The notes beneath the pieces were generated by a model. That model saw only the letters and a list, made by a program, of their open reading frames with translations, ran no database searches and was not told the DNA's origin. This document shows positions 40,291 through 54,044 of a stretch of DNA of 64,000 nt, one piece after another. Made by a program: the position numbers and the translations under genes. Positions within the stretch are counted from its first letter, which is position 1. Each line of letters opens with the position of its first letter. This DNA is from Callipepla californica brunnescens (lineage: Eukaryota > Chordata > Aves > Galliformes > Odontophoridae), in contig JALIRH010000030.1 in NCBI GenBank assembly GCA_023055505.1, positions 7,870,001 to 7,934,000 on the forward strand, in the 5' to 3' direction.

Positions 40291-43200
40291 GGGCTTGGCA
40301 GGGCAAAGCAAGGCAGGGTGGGGCAGGGCAATGCAGGGCAAGGAAGAGCAGGTTGGGTCTGGGCATATAAGGGTAGGGCAAGGCAAGACAAGGCTGAGCG
40401 GGGCAGGGCAGAACAGGTGAAGGCAGGGGAGGGCAAGGTAGGGCAATTCAAGGTCAGACAAGGCAAGGAATGGCAAGGCATGGCAAAGCAGGGCAAGACA
40501 GAGCAAGGCTGGACAAGGTAAGGCAAGGCAGGGCAGGGCAAAGTCGGGCATGGCAGGGAAAGGCACGGCAAGGCAAGACAGGGCAGGGCAAGTCTGGACG
40601 GGGCAGGGCAGAACAGGTGAAGGCAGGGCAGGGCGGGGTAGGGCAATTCAAGGTCAGGCAAGGCAAGGATTGGCTGGGCAGAACAGGGCAAGGCAGAGCA
40701 AGGCTGAATAAGGGAAGGTAAGGCAGGGCAAGGCAGAACAAGGCAGGGCAGAGCAGAGGAAGGCAAAAAAGGGCAGGGCTAGGCAGGGCAGGGCGGGGAA
40801 AAGCAAGGCAGAGCATAGCAAGGTAAGGCAGGGCGAGGCAAGAAATGGCAGGGCAGGGTAAGGTCACGGGGAAGGGAAAGAGCAAGGTAAAGGCAAGGCA
40901 GGGCAAGGCAACACAGGGTAGGACAATGCAAGGCAAGGAATGGCTGGGCAGGGCAGGGCAAGGAAAGGCATGGCAAAGCAGGGCAGGGCAGAGCAAGAGA
41001 GAGCAGGGCAGGGCGGGGGAGGGCAACGCAATGTCAGGCAAGGCATGGCAGGGCAGGGCAAGGCAGAGAAAGGCTGGACAAGGTAAGGCAAGGCAGGGCA
41101 AGGCAAGGAAGAACAAGGCAGGGCAGAGCAGAGGAAGGAAAGGAAGGGCAGGGCAAGGCAACACAAGGCAAGGCAGGGAAGGGCAAAGAAGGGCATTGCA
41201 GGGCAGTGTAAGGCGGGGCGTGGCAGGACAATGCAAGACAAGGTAGGGCAGGGCAAGGCAAGGCAGGTCGGAGCAGGGAAGGCAGGGCAAGGCAGGACAG
41301 GGTGGGGCAGGGTAGTGCAGGGCGGGACAGGGCAAGGCAAAGATAGAGCAGGGCAAGGCAAGACAAGGATAGGCAGGGCAAGGTAAGGCAGGGCAGGGTG
41401 GGGCAGGGCAGATCAGGGCAGGTCAAGGCAAGGAAAGTCAGGTCAAGGCTGGGCTGGTCTGGTCTTGGCAGGGAAAGGCAGGGCAGAACAGGGCAGGGCA
41501 AGGTAAGGATAGGCAGGGCAAGGTAAGGCAGGGCAGATCAAGGAAGAGTAAGGCAAGGAATACACGGCAGGGTAGGGGAAGGCAGGGCAAAGCAGGGCAG
41601 GGCACAGCCGGGCAGGGCAAGGCAAGGAAAGTCAGGGCAAGGCTGGGCTGGGAAGGGCTGGGCAGGGCAATGCAAGGAAAATCAGGGCAAGGCTGGGCAG
41701 GGCAGGGCAAGGCAAGGCAATGTAGTGCAGTGCAGGGCAGGGCGGAGCAGGGAAGGCAGGGCAAGGCAGGACAGGGTGGGGCAGGGTAGTACAGGGCGGG
41801 GCAGGGCCAGGAAGGGCCAAGCAGGGCAAGGCAAAGATAGTGCAGGGCAAACAGGGCAAGGGAAGGCATGGCAGGGCAAGGCAAGGCAGAGCAGGGCAGG
41901 GCAAGGGAAGGCAAGGAAGGGCAGGGCAAGGTATGGTGGGTTTGGCAGGGCAAGGTATGGCAGAACAAGGCAGGTCAAGGGGAAGGCTGAGCAAAGCAAC
42001 ACGGGGCAGGGCAAGGAAAGGAAGACAAGGAAGGGCAGGAAAAGGCAGGACAGGGCAGAGCAGGGCAAGGCAAGGCATGGCAAAGCAGGGCAAGGCAGGG
42101 CAGAACAAGTGAAAGCAGGGCAGGGCATGGAAGGGCAGGGCAAGGGAAAGCAAGACAGGGCAAGGCAGGGCAGGGCAAGGGAAGGCAAGGCAGTACAGGG
42201 CAGGGCAAGAAAAGGCATGGAAAAGCAGGGCAGGGCAAGGTTTGCAAAGCAGGGCAGGGCAAGGGACGGCAGGGCAGGGCAAGGGACGGCAGGGCAAGGG
42301 CACGGCAGGTCAGAGCAGGGAAGGCGGGGTAAGGCAGGACAGGGTTGGGCAGGGTAGTGCAGCGTGGGACAGGGTCAGGAAGGGCCAAGCAGTGCAAGGC
42401 AAAGATAGTGGAGGGCAGGGCAAGGGAAGGCAGGGCAGGGCAAGGGAGGGCAGGGCAGGGCAAGGGAGGGCAGGGCAGGGCAAGGCAATATAAGGCAGGG
42501 CAATATAAGGCAGAGCAATGCAGGGCAGGGCAGGGCAGGGCAGGTCGGTGCAGGGAAGGCAGGGCAAGGCAGGACAGGGTGGGGCAGGGTAGTGCAGCGC
42601 GGAGCAGGGTCAGGCAGGGCCAAGCAGGGCAAGGCAAAGATAGTGCAGGGCAAGGCAGGGCAGAACAGGGCAGGGCAGTGCAAGCTAAGGCATTTCAGGG
42701 AAGGGCAGGGCAAGGTATTCAAAGCAGGGTAGGGCAAGGCAGAACAGGGCAGGGCAAGGCAGGGCAGTACAAAAGACGATAGGGCAGGGCATGGCAGGGC
42801 AGGGCAGGGCAAGGGAAGGCAAGGCAGGGCAGAGTAAGGCGGGGCTTGACAGGGCAAGGTAAGGCAGAACAAGGCAGGGCATGGCAAGGATAGGCAGGGC
42901 AGGGCATGGCAGGGCAAGGCAAGGAAGACAAGGCAGGGCAAGTTAGAGCAAGGCAGGTCAGGGTGGAGCAGACAAGGTAAGGAAGACAAGGCAGAGCAGG
43001 GGAAGTCACAATAGGGCAGGGCAAGGCAAGGTAAGGCAAGGAAAGGCAGGGAAGGCGGGTCAGAGCAAGGTAGGGCAGTGAAAGGCAGGTCAGGGCAGCT
43101 AAGGGGAAGGCAAAGCAGGGTGAAGCAGGGAGAGGCAAGGAAAGTCAGGGCAAGGCTGGGCTGGGCAGGGTGGAGCAGGGCAAGGCAAGGCAATGCAGTG

Positions 43201-46200
43201 CAGGGAAGGGCGGAGCAGGGAAGGCAGGGCAAGGCAGGACAGGGCGGGGCAGGGTAGTACAGAGCGGCAGCCAGAGCCAGGAAGGGCCAAGGAAGGTAAG
43301 GCAAAGATAGTGCAGGGCAAGACAGGGCAGGGAAAGGTAAGGCATGCAAAGCAGGGCAGGGCAGGGCAAGGGAGGGCAGGGCAGGGCAGGGCAAGGGAAG
43401 GCAGGGCAGGGCAGGGCAAGGGAAGGCAGGGCAGGGCAGGGCAGGGCAAGGGAAGGCAGGGCAGGGCAGGGCAAGGGAAGGCAGGGCAGGGCACGGCAGG
43501 ACAGGGAAAGGTAAGGTAGGGCAGCGGAAGGTAAGGCATGGTAAAGCAGGGAAGGGCAAGGCATGCAAAGCAGGGCAGGGCAAAGCAGAGCAATGCAGGG
43601 CAGGGCAAGGCTGAGCAAGGCAAGGATAGGCAGGGCAAAGGAAGGCAGGGCAGGGAAGGGCAGGGCAAAGGAAGGCAGGGCAGGGAAGGGCAGGGCAAGG
43701 AAAGGCATGGCATAGCAGGGCAAGGGACGGCAAGGCAGGGCAGGGCAAGGGACGGCAGGGCAGGGCAGGGTAAGGCAGAACAAGGCAAGGCAGAACAGGC
43801 CAGGGCAGGGCAAGGGAAGGCAGGGCAGGGAAGGGCAGGGCAAGAGAAGGCATGGCAAAGTAGGGCAGGGCAACGTACGCAAAGCAGGGTAGGGAAAGGC
43901 AGGGCAGGGCATGGCAAGGCAGGGAAATGCAGGGTAAGGCGGGGCTTGGCAGGGCAGGGCAAGGCGGGGCTTGGCAGGGCAAGGTAAGGCAGAACAAGGC
44001 AGGGTATGGCAAGGATAGGCAGGGCAAGGCAGGGCAAGGCAAGGAAGACAAGGCAGAGCGGGTCAGAGCAAGGCAGGTAAGGGTGGGGCAGGCAACGTAA
44101 GGATGACAAGGCAGGGCAAGGCGAGGAAAGGCAGGGAAGGCGGGTCAGATCAAGGTAGGGCAGGGAAAGGCAGGTCAGGGCAGGTTAGGGGTACGCAAAG
44201 CAGGGTGAAGCAGGGCAAGGCAAGGAAGACAAGGCAGGGCAGGGGAAAATAGGGCAGGGCACGGGAAAATTGGCAGGGCAGGGGAAGGCAAGGCAGGGCA
44301 GGGCAAGGGAAGGCAGAGCAAAGAAAGGCGGGGCAGGGAAGATCAGGGCAAGGCAAGGAATACACGGCAGGGTAGGGGAAGGCAGGACACAGCTGGGCAG
44401 GGCAAGGCAAGGAAAGTCAGGGGAAGGCTGGGCTGGGAAGGGCTTAGCAGGACAGGGCAAGGAAAGGCAATGCAGTGCAGTGCAGGACAGGGTGGGGCAG
44501 GGTAATAAAAGGCGGGGCAGGGCCAGGCAGTGGCAAGCAAGGCAAGGCAAAGATAGTGCAGGGCAAGGGAAGGCAGGGCAGGGCAAGGCAGGGCAGGGCT
44601 AGCGAACGCAGGGCAGGGCAGGGCTAGCGAACGCAGGGCAGGGCAAGGTAAGGCAGGGAAGGGTAGGACAGGGTGGGGCAGGGTAGTACTGGGCGGGGCA
44701 GGGCCAGGCAGGGCCAAGCAAGGCAATGCAATGATAGTGCAGGGCAAGAGCAGGGTCAGGCAGGGCAAGGCAAAGATAGTGCAGGGCAAGGCATGGGAAG
44801 GCAGGGCAAAGTAAAGCACGGAAATGCATGCAAAGCAGGGCAGAGCAAGGCAGAGCAGGGACGGGCAGAGCAGAGCAAGGGAAGGCAGGGCAGGGAAGGG
44901 CAGGGCAATGTAAGGCATGGCAAAGCAAAACAGGGAAAGGTATGCAAAACAGGGCAGGGCAAGGGAAGGCAAGGCAGGGCAAGGGAAGGAAGGGCAGGGC
45001 AAGGGAAGGAAGGGCAGGGCAAGGGAAGGGAAGGCAGGGCAAGGGAAGGGAAGGCAGGGCAAGGGAAGGGAAGGCAGGGCAAGGGAAGGGAAGGCAGGGC
45101 AAGGGAAGGGAAGGCAGGGCAGGGCAAGGGAAGGCAGGGCAGGGCAAGGGAAGGCAGGGCAGGGCAATGGAAGGGAAGGCAGGGCACGGCAGGGCAAGGG
45201 AAGGCAGGGCAGGGCAGGGCAGGGGAAGGCAGGGCAGGGCAGGGGAAGAGCAGGGGAAGGGCAGGGCAGGGCAAGGGAGGGCAGGGCAGGGCAGGGCAAG
45301 GGAAAATTGGCAGGGCAGGCCAAGGGGAAGGCAGAGCAAAGAAAGGCGCGGCAGGGCAGATCAGGGCAAGGCAAGGAATACACGGCATGGTAGGGGAAAG
45401 CAGAGCACAGCTGGGCAGGGCAAGGCAAGGAAAGTCAGGGCAGGGCAGGGCAAGGGAAGGCAGGGCAGGGCAAGGGAAGGCAGGGCAGGGCAAGGGAAGG
45501 GCAGAGTAGGGTAGGGTGGGGCAGGTAAGGCAGGGCAGGGCAAGGCAAGACAAGGCAGGGCAAAATAGGGTACGGCATGGCAGTGCAAGGCAAGTAAGAC
45601 AAGGAAGGGCACTGAAGGGCAGGGCAAGGGAGGGCAGGGCAGGGCAGGGCAGGGCAAGGGAGGGCAAGGGAGGGCAGGACGGGGCAGGGTAAGGCAAAAA
45701 AAGGCAAGGCAGAACATGGCAGCGCAGGGCAGAGGAAAGAAGAGCAGGGTAGGGCAAGGTAGAACCAGGCAAAGTAGGGCAGGGAAGGGCAAGGCAGGGC
45801 AGGGCGGGGTAGGGCAATTCAAGGTCAGGTGTGGCAAGGCAGGGCAGGGCAGAACAAGGTAGAGCAAGTCAAGGGAAGGCAGGGCAGGGCAATTCAAGGC
45901 AGAACAGGGCAGGGCCGAGCAGAGGAAGGCAAGAAAGGGCAGGGCAAGGCAAGACAAGACAAGGCAAGGCAGGGCAGGGAAGGGCAAGGTAGAGCAGGGC
46001 AAAGTAGGGCATAGCAGGGCAGGGTAAGGTGGGGCTTGGCAAGGCAATGCAGGTCAAGGTAGGGCAGGGTAAGGCAAGACAGGGCAGGGCAAGTCGGGGC
46101 AAGGCAGGGCAAGTCAAGGGAAGGCAGAACAAGGCAAGGCAAGGTAGGTCAAGGCACGGCAGGGCAGGGCAATGCAAGGCAAGGCAGTGCAAGGCAGTAC

Positions 46201-49200
46201 GGGTCAGGACAATGCATGTTAGAGAAAGGCAAGGCAGGGCAGGTCAAGGGAAAAAAGGGGAGGGGAAGGCAGGGCAGGGTGAAGCAGGTCAAGGCAAGGA
46301 AGACAAGGCAGGGTAGGGCAAGGCAAGGCAAGGCAAGGCAATGCAATGCAGGGCAGTGCAGGGCAGGGCAGGGCAGGGCAGGTCTGAGCAGGGAAGGCAG
46401 GGAAAGGCAGAACAGGGTGGGGTGGGGTAGTGCAGGCCAGGGCAGGGCCAGGCAGGGCCAAGCAGGGCAAGGTAGGGCAGGGCAGGGCAAGGCAAGGCAG
46501 ATCAGGGAAGGGCAAGGCAAGGAATACACGGCAGGGTAGAGGAAGGCAGGGCAAAGCAGTGCAGGGCAAAGCCGGGCAGGGCAAGGCAAGGAAAGTCAGG
46601 GCAAGGCTAAGCTGGGCAGGGCTGGTCAGGGCAAGGCAAGGAAAGACAGGAAAAGGCTGGGCTGGGCTGGACTGGGCAGGGCAGGGCAGGGCAAGGCAAG
46701 GCAGAGCAATGCAGTGCAGGGCAAGGCAGGGCAGAACTGGGCAGGGCAGGGCAAAGGAAGGCAGGGCAGGGCAGGGGAAGGTAAGGTAGGGCAGCGGAAG
46801 GTAAGGTATGGCAAAGCAGGGCAGGGCAAGGCAGAGCAGTGCAGGGCAGGGCAAGGCTGGGCAAGGCAAGGATAAGCAGGGCAGGACAAGGCAGGACAGG
46901 GTGTGGCAGGGTAGTGCAGCGCAGGGCAGGGTCAGGCATGGCCAAGCAGGGCAAGGCAAAGATAGTGCAGGGCAGGACAGGGCAGGGCAAAGTAGGGCAG
47001 GGCAAGGTAAGGCATGGCATAGCAGGGCAAGGCAGGGCAGGGCAAGGTAAGGCAGAACAAGGCAGGGCAAGGGAAGGCAAGGCAGGGAAGGGTAGGGCAA
47101 GGTAAGGCAAGGCAGGGAAGGGCAGGGCAAGGTAAGGCATGGCAAGGCAGGGCAGGGCAGGGCAAGGAATGCAAAGCAGGGTAGGGTAAAGCAGGGCATT
47201 GCAGGTCATGGCAAGGCAAGGGAAGAGCAGGGCAAAGGACGGCAGGGCAAGGGAAGGCAAGGCAGAGCAGAACAGTGCAGGGCACGGCAGGGCAAGTTAA
47301 GGCAGGGCAGGGCATGGTAAGGCATGGCAAAGCAGGGCAAGGCAGGGCGGGGCAGGGCAGGGCTAGGGAAGGCAGGGCAGGGCAGGGTAATGTAAGGCAG
47401 GGCAATGAAGGGCAGGGAAGGGCAAGGGATAGCAAGGCAGGGAAGGGCAGGGCAAGGTAAGGCATGGCAAAGCAGGGTAGGGCAAGTTTTGTAAAGCAGA
47501 GCAGGGCAGGGCAAGTCGGGACAAGGCAGGGCAAGGCAAGGGAAGGCAAGGCAGGGCAGGGCAGGGTAAGGCAGGGCTTAGTGGGCAAGGCAAGGAAGAC
47601 AAGGCAGGGCGGGTCAGAGCAAGGCAGGTCAGGGTGGGGCAGGCAAGGTAAGGAAGACAAGGCAGGGCAGGGGAAGTCTGGATAGGGCAGGGCAGGGCAA
47701 GGCAAGGTAAGGCAAGGAAAGGCAGGGAAGGCGGGTCAGAGCAAGGTAAGGCAGGGAAAGGCAGGTCAGGGCAGGTTAGGGGAAGGCAAAGCAGGGTGAA
47801 GCAGGGCAAGGCAAGGAAGACAAGGCAGGGCAGGGGAAAATAGGGCAGGGCAGGTCAAGGGGAAGGCAGAGCAAAGCAAGGCAGGGCAGGCTGGGGCAGG
47901 GCAGATCAGGGCAGGGCAAGGCAAGGAAAGTCAGGGCAAGTCATGGCTGGGCAGGGCTTGGCAGGGCAAGGCAAGGAAAGTCAAGGCTGGGCTGGGCTGG
48001 GCAGGGCGGAGCAGGGAAGGCAGGGCAAGGCAGGACAGGGTGGGGTAGGGTAGTGCAGGGCGGGGCAGGGCCAGGCAGGGCCAAGCAGGGTAAGGCAAAG
48101 ATAGTGCAGGGCAAGGCAGGGCAGGGCAGGGCACAGTCGGGCAGGGCAAGGCAAGGAAAGTCAGGGCAAGGCTGGGCAGGGCACGGCTTAGCAGGGCAAG
48201 GCAAGGCAGTGCAGTGCAGTGCAGGGCAGGGCAGGGCAGGGCTAGAGAAGGCAGGGCAGGGCAGGGCTAGGGAAGGAAAGGCAGGGCAGGGCAAGGGAAA
48301 GCAGGGCAGGGCAAGGGAAAGCAGGGCAGGGCAGGAAAAGGGAAGGCAGGGCAGGGCAGGGCAGGGCAAGGCAGGGCAAGGTAAAACATGGCAGGGCAAG
48401 TTAAAACATGGCAGGGCAAGGCAAGACATGGAAAAGTAAGGCGGGGCAGGGAAAGGGAGGGCAGGGTAAAGTAAAGCATGGTAAGGCATGCAAAGCAGGG
48501 CAGGGCAAGGGAAGGTAGGGCAAGGGACGGCAGGGCAGGGCAAGGGACGGCAGGGCAAGGAAGGGCAAGGCAGGGCAGAACAGCGCAGGGCAGGGCAAGG
48601 TAAGGCAGGGCAGGGCAAGGGACGGCAGGGCAGGACAGGGTAAAGCAAGGCATGGCAAAACAGGGTGGGGCAGGGCAGGGCTAGGGAAGGCAGGGCAGGA
48701 CAGGGCAGGGTAATGTAAGGCAGGGCAATGCAGGGCAGTGCAGGGCAGAGTAGGTCGGAGCAGGGAAGGCAGGGCAAGGCAGGACAGGCTGGGGCAGGGT
48801 AGTGAAGCGCGGGGCAGGGTCAGGCAGGGCCAAGCAGGGCAAGGCAAAGATAGTGCAGGGCAAGGCAGGGCAGAATAGGGGAGGGAAGGGCAGGAAAGGA
48901 CAAGGCAGGGCAGGGAAGAGCAGGGCAAGGTAAGGCATGGCAAAGCAAAGCAGGGCAAGGTATGAAAGGCAGGGCAGGGCAAGGCAGGGCAGGGCAGGGC
49001 AAGGGAAGGTAGGGCAGGGAAGGGCAGGGCAAGGAAGGCATGGCAAAGCAGGGCAGGGCAAGGTATGCAAGGCAGAGCAGGGCAGGGCAAGGTATGCAAG
49101 GCAGAGCAGGGCAGGGCAGAGCAGGGCAAGGCAGAGCAGGGCAGGGAAAGGGACGGCAGGACAGGGCAAGGGAAGGAAAAGCAGGGCAAGGCAAGGGATT

Positions 49201-52200
49201 CAGAACAGGGCAAGGGATGGCAAGGCATGGCAGGGCAGGGTAAGGCGGGGCTTGGCAGGGCAAGGCAAGGATAGGCAGGGCAGGGCAACGCAGGGCAAGG
49301 CAAGGAAGACAAGGCAGGGCGGGTCAGAGCAAGTCAGGTCAGGGTGGGGCAGGCAAGGGAAGGAAGGTAAGGCAGGGCAGGAGAAGTCAGGATAGGGCAG
49401 GGCAAGGCAAGGGAAGGGAAGGCAAGAAAAGGCAGGGAAGGCGGGTCAGAGCAAGGTAGGGCAGGGAAAGACAGGTCAGGGCAGGTTAGGGGAAGGCAAA
49501 GCAGGGTGAAGCAGGGCAAGGCAAGGAAGACAAGGCAGGGCAGGGGAAAATAGGGCAGGGCAGGGAAAAATGGGCAGGGCAGAGAAAGGCAAGGCAGGGC
49601 AGGTCAAGGGGAAGGCAGAGCAAAGCAAGGCAGGGCAGGGCAAAGCAGGGCGGGGAGGGGCAGATCAGGGCAGGGCAAGGCAAGGAATACAACGCAGGGT
49701 AGGGGAAGGCAGGGCAAAGCAGTGCAGGGCACAGCCGGGCAGGGCAAGGCAAGGAAAGTCAGGGCAAGGCTAAGCTGGGCAGGGCTTGGCAGGGCAAGGC
49801 AAGGAAAGTCAGGGCAAGGCTAAGCTGGGCAGGGCTTGGCAGGGCAAGGCAAGGAAAGTCAGGGCAAGGCTGGGCTTGGCAGGGCAAGGCAAGGCAATGC
49901 AGTGCAGGGCAAGGCAGGGCAGAACAGGGCAGGGCAAAGGAAGGCAGGACAGGGCAGGGCAGGGCAGGGAAAGGTAAGGTAGGGCAGCGGAAGGTAAGGC
50001 ATGGCAAAGCAGGGCAGGGCAAGGCTGAGCAAGGCAAGGATAGGCAGGGCAAAGGAAGGCAGGGCAGGGAAGGGCAGGGCAAAGGAAGGCAAGGCAGGGA
50101 AGGGCAGGGCAAAGGGAAGGCAGGGGAAGGGAAGGGAAGGGAAGGAAAGGCAGGCCAGGGCAAGGGACGGTAGTGCAAGGCAGGGCAGAACAGCGCAGGG
50201 CAGGGCAAGGTAAGGCAGGACAGGGCAGGACAGGGTGGGGCAGGGTAGTACAGGGCGGGGCAGGGCCAGGCAGGGCCAAGCAAGGCAATGCAATGATAGT
50301 GCAGGGCAAGGCAAGGGAAGGCAGGGCAAAGTAAAGCACGGTAAGGCATGCAAAGCAGGGCAGAGCAATGCAGAGTAGGGCAGGGCAGGGCAAGGCAGAG
50401 CAGAGCAGGGAAGAGCAAGGGAAGGCAGAGCAACGGAAGGTAGGGCAGGGACGGGCAGAGCAGAGCAGGGCAGGGCAGAGCAAGGTAAGGCAGGGCAGGG
50501 AAGGGCAGGGCAAGGTAAGGCATGGCAAAGCAAAGCAGGGCAAGGCATGGCAGGGAATGGGAAGGCAGGGCAGGGCAGGGCAGGGCAAGGGAAGGCAGGG
50601 CAGGGCAAGGGAAGGCAGGGCAGGGCAAGGGAAGGCAGGGCAGGGCAGGGCAGGGCAATTTAAGGCAGAACAATGCAGGGCATTGCAGGGCAGGGCAGGT
50701 CGGAGCAGGGAAGGAAGGGCAAGGCAGGACAGGGTGGAGCAGGGTAGTGCAGCGCGGGGCAGGGTCAGGCAGGGTCAAGCAGGGCAGGGCAGGGTAGGGC
50801 TAAAGAAGGCAGGGCAGGGCTAGGGAAGGCAGGGCAGGGCAGGGCTAGGGAAGGCAGGGCAGGGCAGGGCTAGGGAAGGCAGGGCAGGGCATGGGAAAGC
50901 AGGGCAGGGCATGGGAAAGCAGGGCAGGGCATGGGAAAGCAGGGCAGGGCATGGGAAAGCAGGGCAGGGCAAGGGAAAAAAAAGCAGGGCAAGGGAAAAA
51001 AAAGCAGGGCAAGGGAAAAAAAAGCAGGGCAAGGCAGGGCAGGGAAAGGCAGGGCAGGGCAAGGCAAGGCATGGAAAAGTAAGGTGGGGCAGGGCAAGGC
51101 AGGGCAGGGCAAGGGAAGGCATGGCAAAGCAGGGCAGGGCAAGGTATGCAAGGCAGAGCAGGGCAAGGCAGAGCAGGGCAGGGAAAGGGACGGCAGGACA
51201 GGGCAAGGGAAGGAAAGGCAGGGCAAGGGAAGGAAAGGCAGGGCAAGGCAAGGGATTCAGAATAGGGCAAGGGACGGCAAGGCATGGCAGGGCAGGGTAA
51301 GACGAGGCTTGGCAGGGCAAGGCAAAGATAGGCAGGGCAGGGCAACGCAGGGCAAGGCAAGGAAGACAAGGCAGGGCGGGTCAGAGCAAGGCAGGTCAGG
51401 ATGAGGCAGGCAAGGTAAGGAAGGTAAGGCAGGGCAGGAGAAGTCAGGATAAGGCAGGGCAAGGCAAGGGAAGGGAAGGCAAGGAAAGGCAGGGAAGGCG
51501 GGTCAGAGCAAGGTAGGGCAGGGAAAGGCAGGTCAGGGCTGGTTAGGGGAAGGCAAAGCAGGGTGAAGCAGGGAGAGGCAAGGAAGACAAGGCAGGGCAG
51601 GTGAAAATAGGGCAGGGCAGGGAAAAATGGGCAGGGCAGAGAAAGGCAAGGCAGGGCAGTTCAAGGGGAAGGCAGAGCAAAGCAAGGCAGGGCAGGGCAA
51701 AGCAGGGCGGGGCAGGGCAGATCAGGGCAGGGCAAGGCAAGGAACACACAGCAGGGTAGGGCAAAGGCAGGGCAAGGCAGTGCAGGGCAAAGCCGGGCAG
51801 GGCAAGGCAAGGAAAGTCAGGGCAAGGCTGGGCTGGGCAGGGCATGGCAGGGCAAGGCAAGGAAAGTCAAGGCAAAGCTGGGCTGGGCAGGGCATGGCAG
51901 GGCAAGGCAAGGAAAGTCAGGGCAAAGCTGGGCTGGGCAGCGCTTGGCAGGGTGGGGCAAGGCAATGCAGTGCAGTGCATGGCAGGGCATAGCAGGGAAG
52001 GCAGGGCAAGGCAGGACAGGGTGGGGCAGGGTAGTACAGGGCGGGGCGGGGCAGGGCCAAGAAAGGCAAGGCAAAGATAGTGCAGGGCAAGGCAGGGCAG
52101 GGCAAGGCAAGTTAAGGCATGCAAAGCAGGGCAGGGCAAGGGAAGGCAGGGCAGGGCAGGGCAAGGGAAGGCAAGGCAGGGCAGGGGAAGGGAAGGCAGG

Positions 52201-52999
52201 GCAGGGCAGGGGAAGGGAAGGCAGGGCAGGGGAAGGCAAGGTAAGGCAAGGAACGGCAGGGAAGGTGGGTCAGAGCAAGGTTGGGCAGGGAAGGTTAGGG
52301 GAAGGCAAACCAGGGTGAAGCAGGGCAAGGGAAGGCAAGGCCGGGCAGGGCAGGGGAAAATGGGGCAGGGCAGGGGAAGGCAAGGCAGGGCTGGTCAAGG
52401 GGAAGGCAGAGCAAAGCAAGGCAGGGCAGGGCAAGGCAAAGAATACAACGCAGGGTAGGGGAAGGCAGGGCAAAGCAGGGCAGGGCACAGCCAGGCAGGG
52501 CAAGGCAAGGAAAGTCAGGGCAAGGCTGGGCTGGGCAGGTCTTGGCAGGGCAAGGCAAGGAAAGTCAGGGCAAGGCTGGGCTGGGCAGGGCTTGGCAGGG
52601 CAAGGCAAGGAAAGTCAGGGCAAGGCTGGGCTGGGCAGGGCTTGGCAGGGCAAGGCAAGGCAATGCAGTGCAGTGAAGGGCAGGGTGGAGAAGGGAAGGC
52701 AGGGCAAGACAGGACAGGGTGGGACAGGGTAGTACAGGGCGAGGCAGGGCCAGGCAGAGCCAAGCAAGGCAAGGCAAAGATAGTGCAGGGCAAGGAAGAG
52801 CAAGGCAGGGCAGAACACGACAGGGCAGGGCAGGGCAAGGGAAGGAAGGGCAGGACAGGGCAGGGCAAAATAAGGCAAAGCAGGGAAGGGCAGGGCAAGG
52901 TAAGGCATGGCAAAGGACGGCAGGGCAAGGCGGGGCAGGGCAGGGCAAGGGAAGGCAAGGCAGGGCAGGGCAGGGTAAGGCGGGGCTTGGCAGGGCAAG
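40291..52999 (+). repeat. 12.7 kb satellite duplication, copy 2
   Basis: Direct tandem partner of 27611-40290. The differences I see are mostly changes in minisatellite unit number and small deletions, for example about 25 bp lost near 41495 and two extra 20-base units near 45060-45120. Substitutions are rare, so the duplication is recent or kept alike by conversion. Confidence 0.9.
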
Positions 53000-53470
53000 G
53001 TTATGCAGAACAGGGCAGGGTAAGGCAGGGCAAGGCAAGGAAGACAAGGCAGGGTGGGTCAGAGCAAGGCAGGTCAGGGTTGGGCAGGCAAGGTAAAGAA
53101 GACAAGGCAGGGCAGGGGAAGTCAGGATAGGGCAGGGCAGGGCAAGGCAAGGTAAGGCAAAGAAAGGCAGGGAAGGCGGGTCAGAGCAAGGTCGGACAGG
53201 GAAAGGCAGGTCAGGGCAGGGGAAGGCCAGGCAGGGTGAAGAAGGGCAAAGCAAGAAAGACAAGGCAGGGCAGGGGAAAATAGATCAGGGCAGGAAAAGG
53301 CAAGGCAGGGCAGGTCAAGGGGAAGGCAGAGCAAAGAAAGGCAGGGCAGGGCGGGGCAGGGCATGGCAGGGCAAGGGACGGCAGGGCAAGGCAGAGCAGA
53401 ACAGCACAGGGCAGGGTAAGGTAAGGCAGGGCAGGGCAAGGTAAGGCAGGGCAAGTCAAGGATAGGCATG

Positions 53471-54044
53471 TGTCAACGGTTTACCGGGCTGTATTGGCCC
53501 GGTTCCGTGACGATCGGTGTGGGGGACCCACGGACCCACGCCCCAGGAAAGGGGGAGGAAAAAGGGAAAAGGGAAAAGGGAGATGGGCCTAGAAACAAAA
53601 CAGCGGCAACGATCTGAGGAGGAAAACTAATTTACTAAATAAGATATCAGAAAGCAAAATAACAGAATATAATACATTATCATTGGAATTGAGGCTAATG
53701 AATCAAATAAAATGAGCAAGAGAGAGTGTCCGATAAACAGAAGGCCTTACGCTAACGCTGAAGGCGATACGGCAGCGAGCACCCACTGCTGAGACGATCT
53801 CGAAGGAAAGAGAGCGTCCCGTGACCACTGAGGGTTTTTATCTGTTCCCTCTGAGCGGAAAACACGTAAAAATACAAAGCATCGCAAAGTCCTCTGGGGA
53901 ATGTAGTGCTTCTTCTCTTCTGAGACAGGTATACCTGGAATTATCAATGATCTATGGAGCTGGAGTATTAGCTCTTTAACTCTCAATGCAATACATGATG
54001 TTATGATGTGGAATACCAGTATCAAAAATCATAAAACCATGAAA
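53471..54044 (-). mobile_element. solo LTR-B inserted in the satellite
   Basis: About 574 bp of ordinary complexity begins TGTCAACGG and is flanked on both sides by gcatg (53466-53470 and 54045-54049). The undisturbed satellite word gataggcatggcaggg exists nearby (about 54845), so the repeated gcatg is a credible 5-bp target duplication. The right end as drawn lacks the canonical CA, so that edge may be off by a few bases. No internal coding part remains. A minus-strand GATAAAAACC (plus about 53834-53843) could be a TATA element if the LTR is minus-oriented. Confidence 0.75.
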
